Source: Medakamo hakoo
Lineage: Eukaryota; Chlorophyta; Trebouxiophyceae; Coccomyxaceae
Assembly: GCA_026636295.1 (NCBI GenBank)
Contig: CP089455.1
Location: 372,001 to 436,000 of the forward strand
Direction: 5' to 3'
DNA: 64,000 nucleotides
Each line of letters opens with the position of its first letter. Within the stretch, counting starts at the first letter, position 1. A program made the position numbers and the translations under genes. The notes beneath the pieces are model-generated. The model searched no databases. It worked only from the letters and a program-made list of their open reading frames with translations, and was not told the origin of the DNA. Below are positions 50,887 through 61,798 of the stretch, piece after piece.

Positions 50887-53746
50887 CACGCACACACACA
50901 AAAAAAAAATCCAGCGTGTCCTCCGCCTTTTCCCACCTGCTCAACCTGCACAACCTGAGCGAAGAAATCTCGACGGCCATGCACGAACGCGCCGTCCGCG
51001 TGGGTGACGTCGAACCGTCCACCCGGTCGACTAACCGGTCCTTCAAGCGCCTCATCGCGTCGGGCCGGGCGACGGCGTCCCAAATCTATGCCGCCCTGTG
51101 CGACCAGGAGGTCTGCCTCGTCTTCACGGCCCACCCGACCCAGGCGCTGCGCCAGTCCCTGCTGAAGAAGTACGGCGCCGTCCGCCGGGCCATGGACCTG
51201 CTGCACAACAAGCGGCTGTCGCCGTACGAGCGGCTGGAAACGCTGGAGGACATCAAGGCCCACATCCAGGGCGCGTGGCGCACCGACGAGATCCGCCGCC
51301 AAAAGCCGACGCCCCAGGCGGAGATGCGCCAGGGCCTGTCGTACTTCCACGACACCATCTGGCCCGCCCTGCCCGTCTTTTACCGGCGCATCGACACGGC
51401 CCTGGCCCAGATCGGCCAGCCGCGCCTGCCCCTGGACCACGCCCTGTTCCGGTTCGGGTCCTGGATGGGCGGCGACCGGGACGGCAACCCGTTCGTGACG
51501 CCCGCCACGACGCGCGAGGTCGTCATCACCGCCCGCCTGTCGGCCGTCAACCTCATCTTCTCCGCCGTCGAGGCCCTGATGTTTGAGCTGTCGTCCTGGC
51601 GGTGCAACGCGGACGTGGCGGGCCTGGCGGCGGCGGTCCACGCCCGCCAAGCCCCCGACGCCGCGTCCCTGGCCGAGGAACGCAAGAGGAAAAATTATTC
51701 CGAGTTCTGGACGTGCGTCCCCCTGTCCGACCCCTTCCGCCTCATCCTGTCGGAGGTGCGGGACCGGCTGTACCACACCCGGGAAGTCCTGCACGCCTGC
51801 CTCGTCCACCCGCACATCAACGTCAAGGACGCGCTGGCGTCCGACCCGGGCGCGTACTCGTCCGTCGACCAGGTCCTGGACCCGCTGACGCGCATGTACC
51901 AGTCGCTCCTGGACACGCACGACGACGCGGTCGCCAACGGCCGGCTGTTGGACGTCCTGCGCCAGGTGCGCACGTTCGGCCTGCACATGGTGCAACTGGA
52001 CATCCGCCAGGAGAGCGGCAAGCACACGGACGCGATAGACGCGATCACGGCCCACCTGGGCCTCGGCTCGTACGCGGCCTGGCCCGAGGAGCAGCGCATG
52101 GCCTTCTTGGTGCGCGAGCTGGCCGGGCGCCGCCCGCTCCTGCCGCCCGACCTGCCCGCCTCGCCCGAGGTGGCCGACGTGCTGGGCACCTTCCGCGTGC
52201 TGGCCACCCTGCCGCGCGACTCCCTGGGCGCGTACGTCATTTCCATGGCCCACACCGCGTCGGACGTGCTGGCCGTCCTCCTGCTGCAGCGGGAGGCGGG
52301 CGTCTCCCCCCCGCTCCCCGTCTCCCCGCTGTTCGAGACCCTGGACGACCTGGCCAAGTCCGGCGACGCCATGGAGGCCCTGTTCTCTAACCCCTGGTAC
52401 AAGGCCCACTGCGACGGGCAGCAGGAGTGCATGATCGGCTACTCCGACAGCGGCAAGGACGCGGGCCGCCTGGCCGCCAACTGGGGGCTGTACGAAGTCC
52501 AGGAGCGGCTGACGGCCATTGCGGCCGCGCACGGCATCCGCCTCACCCTGTTCCACGGCCGGGGCGGCACGGTCGGCCGGGGCGGCGCCCCGACCCACCT
52601 GGCCATCCTGTCCCAGCCGCCCCGCACGATCAACGGCCGCATCCGGGTCACGGTGCAGGGCGAGGTCGTGGAACAGCATTTCGGCGAGACCGAATCCTGC
52701 TTCCGCCACATGGACCTGTTTGTCGGCGCGGTGTTGGAGGCGGTGAGTTGTTGGAGGCGGCGGAGGGGGGGGGGGGGGGGGGCTGCGCCCGCCGCCAAGG
52801 GGGGGCCCCCTCCCAAAGCCCAGTCCTATCCCATCCCTCGCCCACCTCCCACACCACACCACACCACACCACACATCACCCCGCACCACATCACCCCGCA
52901 CCACCCCACCGCCACCGCCAGACGCTGGACCCGGAGCCCCAGCCGCCACAGGAGTTCCGGGACGCCATGGACGCCATGGCCGCCACCTCCTGCGACGCGT
53001 ACCGGGCCGTCGTGCGCGGCGACCCCCGCTTCTGGGAGTTTTTCCAGGCGGCGACGCCGGTCCAGGAGCTGGGCCGCCTCAACATCGGCTCCCGCCCGGC
53101 CAAGCGCGGGGCCGCCTCCTCCATCGACTCGCTCCGCGCCATCCCCTGGATCTTCGCCTGGACGCAGACCCGGTTCCACCTGCCTGTGTGGCTGGGCATT
53201 GGCGACGCGTTCGCCCAAATGATCCGGGACGGCAAGCTGCCGCTGCTGCAGCGCATGTACAAGGAGTGGCCGTTTTTCCGGGTGTCGCTCGACATGATGG
53301 AAATGGTGTTTGCCAAGGCCGACCCGCGCGTGTCCACGTTTTACGTGACGGGCCTGGTGGACAAGGCCCTCCACCCGCTGTCCGACGAGCTGCTGGCCCG
53401 CTTCCTGGACACGCGGGCCGCCCTGCTGCAGGTCATGGGCCACCGCGGCCTCCTGTCGGACGCCGGGTCGCGCGACCTGAGGGAGCGCCTCGCCATGCGG
53501 TCGCCGCTGATGTGCCCCCTGAACGTCATCCAGGTCCACTGCCTGCGCATTTTGAGGGGGCTGGCCAAGGGCGACGCGTCCGTCGCGGACCCGGCGGCCC
53601 TATCGTACACGCCCACTGACCCGGAGGTCGTGTCGCTGCTGGCCCGGGACAAGGCGGCGCCCAAACAACCTTACGTCGCCGCCATGGAGGACGCGCTCAT
53701 CATTTCGGTGCAGGGCCTGTCGGCGGGCCTGCAAAACACGGGGTGA
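50148..53746 (+). CDS. Phosphoenolpyruvate carboxylase, plant-type C-terminus
   Basis: Four exons, 50148-50292, 50579-50732, 50915-52742 and 52922-53746 (983 aa). Catalytic blocks are intact: VFTAHPTQALRQSLL, WMGGDRDGNPFVTP, GYSDSGKDAGRLAANW, LFHGRGGTVGRGGAPTHLAILSQPP and the terminal QNTG typical of plant-type enzymes (bacterial-type algal forms end RNTG). The enzyme adds bicarbonate to PEP to give oxaloacetate. The N-terminal regulatory Ser motif of land-plant PEPC (acidic-basic-x-x-SIDAQ) is absent; instead there is MRIMPTTLAEAPGPAAALAA. A second ATG three codons in is also possible as start. The intron before exon 3 ends in a CA run, and the last intron has an ACC/ACA-rich tract. Confidence 0.95.
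50863..50900. repeat. (CA)n tract at intron 3' end (PEPC)
   Basis: A CA run of about 38 bp lies shortly before the acceptor of PEPC intron 2, with an A-run in between. Confidence 0.93.
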
Positions 53747-53842
53747 CCGGAACCTCGTCTGGCCCCCTCGTCTCGTAGGGAGGCGGGGACAGAGGAGGGG
53801 AGGGGGAGGGGGAGAGAGACAGAGATGGGTGTGGGCGTGTGG

Positions 53843-53894
<52 letters not shown>

Positions 53895-53921
53895 TGTGCG
53901 TGTGTGCGTTCGCGTGTGTTC

Positions 53922-53958
<37 letters not shown>

Positions 53959-54222
53959 CTTGCTGACGGACGGAATGGAATGGACGGGTGTGTTGTGGAA
54001 AACAAGAGCATGTGTGTTGCTCCCATCTTGTTTTTTTTTCCCGGCACGCAACACCACACAGCAAAGCGCACTCCTCTCCCCCCCCCCCCCCCAATGAACA
54101 GCAGCCCCGCGTGAGCGCACAACCACAGGCCATCGCGTGAAGCAGCACCGTGCGCCGGCGTGGACACGCGTTTTTTCGGGCTGAGTTCTCTTTTTTCCAT
54201 CCAACACCCACCCTCCCCATGC
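53747..54222. other. Convergent intergenic region PEPC/RACK1
   Basis: It contains 3' flanks of both genes and a long TG microsatellite. Nothing else is recognisable. Confidence 0.6.
53828..53957. repeat. (TG)n microsatellite, interrupted
   Basis: Two long pure TG runs are joined by a degenerate GTGTGCG section. Alternating TG of this length can adopt Z-DNA. Confidence 0.95.
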
Positions 54223-55432
54223 TCAGACCGCGCGGTTGACGCCCCACACGCGGATGATGCCGTCCGTGTAGCCCGAGTACAGGGTGGAGCCGTCGGCGGA
54301 CCAGGCGACGGAGACGCAGTACGGCGTCTGCGCCTTCTTGGACGCCGGCGGGAATTCGGGGCGCAGCTCGACCACGGTCGACTTCGACTCCAGGTCCCAG
54401 ATCTTGATGGCCGCGCTCGTCGCGGCGACCAGCCAGTACCGGTTGGGCGAGAAGACCAGGGCGTTGATGGCTTCGCCCGCGTCCAGGGAGTAGAGGCGCT
54501 TGCCCTCCGTCAGGTCCCACAGGCGGGCGACGCCGTCCTTGCCGCCCGACGCGCACAGCGAGCCGTCCGGCGAGACCGTCACGGACGACACGTAGCCGGT
54601 GTGTTCGACCAGGTTGAAGCGCAGCTTGCAGTTGGCCAGGTTCCACACCTTGACCAGCTTGTCCCAGCCGGCGGACACGATGATGGGGTTGGCGGGCGCG
54701 GGCGAGAAGCGCACGCACGACACCCACTCGGTGTGGCCGTCCGGCTCGCCGATCGTGTACTTGCACTCGCCAATCGTGTTCCACAGCTTGACGGTGCGGT
54801 CGCGCGACCCGGACACGATCTGGCGGTTGTCCACGGAGAAGGCGACGGACAGGACGTCCTTGGCGTGGCCCAAGAACCGGCGGGTGGTCGCGCCCGTGTT
54901 CAGGTCCCACAAGCGCAGCGTCGAGTCCCAGGAGCCGGACAGGGCGAACTGGGCGTCGGAGGACAGGACGACGTCCTGGACAAAGTGGGAGTGGCCTTTC
55001 AGGGCGCGGCGCGGGTGGCCGTACGTGCCTTCTTCACGGGTCAGGGCCCAGATGATGAGGGACTTGTCGCTGCGTGGTCGGAGTGGTGGGCCGTGTGGAG
55101 GTGGGGAGTGAGTGGGAGGTGGGCGCGGCAGGGTGAGAGAGGGCGTGGGGCGCCGCCGCCGCTGCCCAGCCAAAAACTGTTCTCTTTCCCTCGCCCGTCC
55201 TCTTCTCCCTGGCTGGCTCCATGGCCCATGAGCGGACCAGGTGGGCGTGAGTTGGGCGCGCCCCTGCTGCGCGCGGGACGCGACCCCCTCCGCTCGCGCG
55301 CGCGCTCTCTGTGTCAACTCACCGCGACGCCGACACGATCATGTCGGAGTTGGGGTCGATGGGCGTCGCGATCGAGGTAACCCAGCCGGCGTGGCCTTCC
55401 AGCGTGCCGCGGAGGGACAGAGTCTCGGACAT
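54223..55432 (-). CDS. RACK1: RACK1 (CBLP), ribosomal WD40 scaffold
   Basis: Two exons, 55432-55323 and 55069-54223 (318 aa), the usual RACK1 length. It starts [24 protein letters not shown] and has seven WD repeats with their GH and WD pairs, e.g. [62 protein letters not shown] and the conserved [17 protein letters not shown], ending [14 protein letters not shown]1 sits on the 40S subunit head near the mRNA exit and docks kinases. No low-complexity insert is present, unlike most neighbours, which fits its rigid fold. It converges on PEPC. Confidence 0.97.
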
Positions 55433-56017
55433 TTTGGCGGTAGGGGCGCGGAGGCGGACGGAAAAAAATACTGCAATCAAGAAAGAGGCGTGGGTGGGGA
55501 GAGAGCGGCGTGAGAGCGATGGGATGCGGACAGGTTTCGTGCGTTCCCACCATGTAGTACGCTCCGCAAGGCATGAGCCCGTGATCCGGCGGGGATCGGG
55601 GGAGGAGAAAGCGGGAGTGGGCCGTGGTCGGCGTGCACGGCAGGGCGGCGGCTCGCGCGCGCACGCCCGAGCGGCGGCGTGCGCCGATGCGGTGGCGGCC
55701 GAGGTGGGCAGCGGTCACATGCCCAAGACAGGGTCGTGGAGGGTGGTGTACACGCCAGTGGTGCGTATGAACGAGGGAGCGGGCAGTGCGTGGAGGCGGA
55801 CACGAGCACGAAACTCACCGGTGGAGAAAAGGAAAAAAGGAGCAGTGCAAGCCCGGTGAGCGCGAGCGCCGCACTCACTCCCCACACTCCTTCATCGCCC
55901 TGCCACGGGCTCTCTCCCTCTGCTGCTGCTGCGTTGTGCGCCACGGGCCCGCTCCCTTTCGTCGCGCGCCACGCTTCCTCGCCCCGCCTGCGTGACGCAC
56001 CCCCGTCCACGCCGCTG
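55433..56017. other. Divergent intergenic region upstream of RACK1
   Basis: This should hold the promoters of RACK1 and the proline-rich gene. No TATA-like box, exon or RNA gene is visible. Short AT-richer patches lie near 55,460-55,490 and 55,820-55,850. Confidence 0.5.
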
Positions 56018-59000
56018 ATGTACGGCGGCGGCCCGCACGGCGGCGAGGTGAGGAGGACATGAGAGGCCGCGAGAACGAAGCGCGCGCCACATGAAGCATT
56101 GGACTCACGACCTCTCCCCGCACTTCCACAGACGCCGCCGCCGCCGCCTCCCTCGTTCGGGGTGCCGCCGCCGGTCGACCAGCAGCAGCAAGGATGGTGC
56201 GTTTTGTGGGGAGGCCTTGCGAAGGGAGGGGGAGAGTCGGAGGAGGACAGGACTGCCCCGCGCGCACCTTCTCTCTCTCAACGGCCACTCGCTCTTCAAC
56301 CTGCCCCTCTCCGCTCCGTCCACCCAACACAGGCCGCCGTCCGCGCCACCAGTGCCGCCCGCTGAAGCTTCGGCGGCCGTGGCGCCTCCTCCTCCAGTCG
56401 CCGAGGCGCCGCCCGCCTTTGCACCGCAGCCGTGGGGTGCGCCACCACCCCCACCTCCACCTCAACAACCCGTCCCCGCCGCGCCCGCCGCGGCCGAAGA
56501 AGCCGACGGGGCCGCGGCCGCCGCCTCGGCCGACTTTGACTCCTGGGGCACGGGCAGTGGCGGAGGTGGAGGAGGAGCGCCCCCGCTCCAACAACCCATC
56601 CGCTTTGGCGCGCCGCCGCGCGTGTCTTCAGCGCGCTCGCCCGTCGGCGCGTGGAAAGCCGCGGGCGGTGGTGGCGGCCTGGCCACGCCCGTCCTGGCCG
56701 CCGCCGGTGGCCCACTCCCCACGCCGGGGACGCAGCCGCCCCCGCCCAGCGTCCCCCCACCGCCGCTGCCTCCGCCGGACGCGACCCCGGCCCCGGGCTG
56801 GGCGCCTGGGCGCCCGCCGACAGAGGGTGAGGGCGGACACACTGCCGCGGAGGACACCTCCCCACCGCACGTCGCCTACCACTGGCGGCCGACGCCCGAC
56901 CTGCCGGGCTCGCCTGTTGCTGTCTCAACCCCGGGCACGGCCCTGCGTGGCCTGTTGGGCGCGGTCGTTAGCGCGGCCGAGTCGGCCGGCCCCGCGTCCG
57001 TGCGCGCGACCGTCCCGCCGCCGGCCTTCCGCCCGGCGTCGCCCACCATGCCGCCTCCCCGGCCCGGGTCGTCCGCCGCGGCTGAAGCGGCGGCGGCGGC
57101 CCTGGGCGCTGACCCTCTGGGCGACGGCGCCCCGCCGCCGCCCCGCTCCCCGCGCGCGGCGGTGTCTGCCCAGCGCGGGTCCTCGCCCTGGCTCGACCGC
57201 GTCGTCACCTTCATCGCCACGCCGTCGTCGTCCGCGCACACCACGCCGGTGCGGCTGCCTGGTGGTGGGGGTGGGAGTGCGGGCGGCGGTCCGCTGCTGT
57301 CCGGCGGCGCGTTTGCGGCCCGGCTCGCGGCCGCGGGCGTCGGGATGGACAGTGGCGGCCCGCCGGCCCCACAGCCGCCGCCGCCCCGCCTGCCGGGCGG
57401 GGTCCTGCCCCTCCGCCCGCCGCCGCCGCCGGGCATGCCGCCGCCAGGGCTGCCCCCCGTCCCGCCGCCGGGCGCCCCGCCGCCCGGCCTGCCCCCACCG
57501 CCGCCGCCGGCTGAGGCTTCGGTCGCGCCGCCGCCGCCGCCGCCGCCACCACCTCCAGCCACGGACGCGGACGCCGGGTGGGGCGACGCCCCGCCGGCCA
57601 GGGAAGGCGGGTGGGGCGAGGCCGACCTCGCGGCGCCCCCACCGCCTGCGCCCGGCGGCTGGGGCGGCGGTGCCGGGTGGGGTGAGGCTGCGGGCGCTGC
57701 CCCGACGCCCGCGACTCCCGCGGCGCAGCCGACGCCCGGCCCGCCTCCACCCCAACCCGCGCCCGCCTGGGGTGCGCACGCGCCGACGCCCGCTCCAGGA
57801 GCGTACGCCGGCGGACTGGCGGGGTCGGGCGCCTGGGTCCCGCCCACGCCCTTTGGCGAGCCCGGTCGGCCGGGCGGGCAGGGCGCCCCCGGCGGCGCGC
57901 GCGTGGGCGAGCCCGTCTCGTCCATGCTGGCCCAGGGCGATGACGACGACGGCGGCGGCGGCGGCGACGCGGAAGGGGCAGGCCTGCCGCCCTCCTCGCC
58001 TCGGGGTGGACCTGGTGGCGGCGTGGGCCCACGTGTGCCGTCCGCCGCCCCGGACGCGGGCGCGGCCATGCTGCGGCGGCGGCGGCCGTCCACGGCGGAT
58101 GGAGTCAACGGCGCGCTGCCCTCGCCGCGCGCGTCGTGGCTCCCGCCCGCGCCCGCGGGCGGGGCCGTGGCCGGCGGCCCCGGTGGCGGCCTGTTCCCGG
58201 GCTCTCCTCCGCCCGGGCCGCCGCCTCCGGGCGCGCCGTGGGCGACCCAGCACCGCCTGGCGGGCGAGGGCGGTGGCGGCGGTGGGCAGGTGGCGCCTCC
58301 TCAACCCCTGCCGCCGCAGCAGCAGCAGCAGCAGGCGGCGGCCACGCCGGACGGCCCACCCCTCCCACCACCGCCTCCTCCCACCTCCACCCGCCGCCGC
58401 AAGAAGACCGCCAGCTTGCCTGCCCGCTTGCTGCGCCTGGCCCTGCTGGCCTCTACGGCAGCCGTCCTGGCGCCCGCGGGCCCTGAAGCCGCCGCACGCG
58501 CGGTGGCTGGGAGTGCGGGCGAGAGCGCGCTCGCCGCCCACACGCTCGCCGCGGGCACTGCCCTCTCGTCCGCGGCCTCCAAACTCCAGGCAGCCGTCTT
58601 GCCCGCTGCTGGACGCACCTTGGCCTCCATCGTGGACGCTGCCGAAGCCGGGTGGCACGGCGCAGCCGTGCGTTGGCCCGGTGCAGCCGCGGGCGTGGGG
58701 ACGGTGGTGGACGGTGGGGCGGGCCGGGCCGCGTCCGCCGCCCAGGCCGCCCTACCCGCCTTGACGCGCGTGTCCACGCTCGGCAGCGGTGTCGCTTCTA
58801 CCGCTGCGGCCAAAGCCTGCGCCCTGACACGCGACGAAGCGGCGTGCGCGGCCAGGGCGAGTGGTGCAGCGGGCGCTGGTCGCGCGCTCGCTGGCTGGGC
58901 GGCCGACCAAGCCACGGCGTCGTACCGCCTGTTCTGGTCGTCTTACCGGGCCGCCCGGCCCGCCGGAGGACGGGGCCCGCCCGCCTACGCCCGTCCCCCC

Positions 59001-60572
59001 GTGGACGACGCCCTGCCCCCGCCGCCGCCGGCCCCCGCGACGCCGTGGACGCGGCTGGCGGCCACGTGGCGCCGCGCGATGAGCGGCGGCAGCGGCGGCG
59101 GGCACGGCGGCGAGCTCAAGGGAGAGCCCGTCCGGGCGCGGGTCCTCCCGCCGCCGCCCCCTGCCGAGGAGCCGGAGGCGCCGCCCGTGGTGTCGGAGAC
59201 GCCGGAGACGACGGTGCCGGCCGAACCCGTGCCGGCCGAACCCGCGCGGACGATGGAGGCGACGGCCGAGGCGGCGCCGCCCGCGGCTGCGGCAGTCGAG
59301 GTGGTGGACGAGGAAGAAGAGCCGCCCCCACCGCCGGAGGAGGCGCTCCCTCCTCCTTCCCCTCCGCCTGTCGAGACGGAAGCGCCGCGTGAGCCGGCGG
59401 CCGTCACCCTGCCGCCCGTGCTGGAGGTGGAGGGCGGCGGCGCGCTCGCGCCCGAGCCCGCGGTCGAGGAGACTGTGCCTGCGACCGTGGCACCCGCCGC
59501 GACGCCCGCCCCGTCGCCCGTCCCCGCCACGCCGCCGCCACCGCCCGCGAGCCCGCCCGAAACGCCGGCCGCAACTCTCCCACCGCCCCCGCCGCCGGCC
59601 ACACCCGACACGGCTGCCGCCACGGCTGCGGCTGCTGCTGCGATGGAGCGCGCGGCCGCTGCGGCCGCCGCGCGCAAAGCCCGCTTAGCCGCGGCCACCG
59701 CCGCCGCCCTCCGCGCCCGGTCTGCCGCCGCAGCCGTGGTCAGCGACGTGGCGGGCAAAGTCCTGCGTGCCGGCGCTGTGCTGGCGGGCGCGGCCGCGGC
59801 TGCTGCGGCGCTGAGCGCTGCTGCGCCCGGCCTCCAGGCGGGCGCCGCGCGCGCGGGCGTCGCCGCGACCGCCGCCCGCGCCGCGTTCACCGCCGCGCTT
59901 GCGGCGGCGGCCGGGTCTCCTCCCCCACGCCCGTCGGCGCGGCGCACGCCCGCTGCACGCACGCCCGCCACCGGGCGTGCTCGCCGCACGGCCGCGCCGT
60001 CCGAGAGCGAGGAGGAGGAGGGCGGACCGCTGTCCGCCCGCCGCGCGACGACGGGCGCCCGGAAAACGGGCCCGCCCGCCAGCGCGGGGCGGGACCTGCG
60101 GCGCCGGGCGACGCTGGCGGCGGCGACAGGCTCTGGGTCCGGAAGCGGTGGCGCGGCGAGCGATGAGGCCACGCCGCCCGCGGCGGCTGCGACGGCCCGG
60201 CGCGGGCGTGGCACGAGCGCCGCCCCGCCCACGACCGGCCGCCGCTCTCTCACGGGCACCGCCGCCCGTGCGGCCGCGGCCCTGCTTCGCTCTGTCTCCT
60301 TGGGCATCGGCGCCGCCGCTCCCGACGCGGAAACGCCCGGGACGGGGTACCGCTGGCTGCGTGCGGGCGGCGGCCCGGGCCCGCAAGGGGATGGCGGGGG
60401 CGCGCCGACGCCTGGCGCTGCCCCTGCCACTCGCACGGGCCGCGCCTCCACTGCCCGGCGCGCGGCGACGACTGCTCGTGGCGCTGCCTCGCCGCCGCCC
60501 CGGTACCGGTCGCCGTCCCTGGGCGCGCCGCTCACCCGGTCGGCCCGGCGCACGGGCGGGCGTGGGGCGTGA
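56018..60572 (+). CDS. Giant proline/alanine-rich protein with one membrane span
   Basis: Three exons, 56018-56047, 56132-56196 and 56333-60572 (1,444 aa). Exon 1 encodes MYGGGPHGGE and exon 2 TPPPPPPSFGVPPPVDQQQQG. The first 780 residues are Pro/Gly/Ala/Trp-poor-complexity sequence with PPPPPP runs, recurring GWG and GWA elements, and no known domain. A basic patch (TSTRRRKKTASLPARLLRLALLASTAAVLAP) introduces a probable membrane helix. Next is an Ala-rich region of about 200 residues, then acidic-Pro stretches, and a final basic Ser/Arg/Thr-rich tail with SESEEEEGG. The proline-rich part could bind profilin, SH3 or WW modules; this is inference. Family not recognised. Confidence 0.55.
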
Positions 60573-60678
60573 GTGATGACAGAGAGAGGCAGAGGGGGCG
60601 GAGGGGAGGCAGGCAATGCAAACCTCAAACCACCTCCCATTTTTTTCTGTCGGCCTTGCGCACTCCCAACCGTCGCCC

Positions 60679-61673
60679 ATGGTCCGCCCAGTCGAAATCC
60701 TGGTCGTTTTACCCCGCCCCCGCACCGCCGGCGCCGGCGCCGAAGGCGGCGACGCGGCTGCAGTCGCGGCCGTGGCCGAACGCCAGGCCTCGCTCGCGCG
60801 CTGGCGCTCGACAGTCAGCTCCCTGGGCAATGCCGCCGCGTGTTCGCCTCCTCTTCCTGGGGAGGAGGACGAGGAGAACGTGGACGGCGGCCTGGACGAG
60901 GTGAGGGGGAGGAGAGGGCGGGGATGGTGCAGGGGCGGGGGGCGGTCAAAAAAAAAAAAACAGGGGCGGAGTGCCCGTTCGGGTTCCCTCGTAACTGTCT
61001 CCATCCATCCCATCAACAGGCCACCGACACGCACGCCACTTTCCACGCCGTGCCGTCCATCCTCCTGTTCTCCCGCCCTGGCCTCCTAGCCCGCCTGTCC
61101 AACGGCGGGTCGGCTGTCCCGGCGCTCCCCCGCCTGGGCCGCCGCCCGGCTGGGAAAGCGTGGCGGTGGTGGGGCGGGAAGGCCGGCGCGGCCCTGCTGG
61201 CCGACCCGCCATCCGCCGCCGCCGCCGCGGCTTCCGCGGCGGCAGACGCGTACGCGGCCGTCCGGGTGGCCCTGGGCGGCCGGGCCGTCCTGTGCCCACC
61301 GCCGCCGGAGTTGCTGGCGGGCGGCGGTGGCGGTGACGCCCTGCTCGCGCCGGCCCTGTGGGAGCACGCGTGGGTGGCGGGGGACGAGACCATTCCCGCC
61401 GCCGCGCCGCCGCCGCCGCCTCCCACGGCGCGCGGCAGCCCGCGCCGGGGTGCGCCCCCTCCGCCTCCCCGCCCTCCCCCACCGGGCGTCGACCTGCCGC
61501 CCGCCCTCGCCTCAGTCGTTGCGGGCGTCTTGCCGCTCTCCTCCTTGGCCCGCGACCAGGCCGACGCGTTCGACGAGCTGCACGCGGTCGTGAGCACGTC
61601 CGCCTGGGTGGTCCACTGGGCGGGGAAGGGGTGGGGGCTGGGCGTGCAAAAGCCGGGCGTGGCGAGCGTGTGA
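60679..61673 (+). CDS. Unknown Ala/Pro-rich protein
   Basis: Two exons, 60679-60900 and 61020-61673 (291 aa). It starts MVRPVEILVVLPRPRTAG, has a predicted helix (AAAVAAVAERQASLARWRSTVSSLG), an acidic EEDEENVDGGLDE just before the intron, and ATDTHATFHAVPSILLFSRPGLLARLSNGG after it. The C-terminal half is Pro-rich and ends STSAWVVHWAGKGWGLGVQKPGVASV. I do not recognise the family; the clean splice phases and the conserved-looking hydrophobic strand EILVVLP support a real gene. An upstream in-frame ATG exists at 60616 but adds poor sequence. Confidence 0.5.
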
Positions 61674-61798
61674 TGAAAAACGATGGATGGAAGGCGGGGT
61701 GCAAGGTTGGATGGAGGAGAGCACAGGCGCATAAAAAAAACCCACTCTCTCATGCCCCGCCGCCACCGCCCGGCCCAACACTGCTGCTGCTAGCAGCG

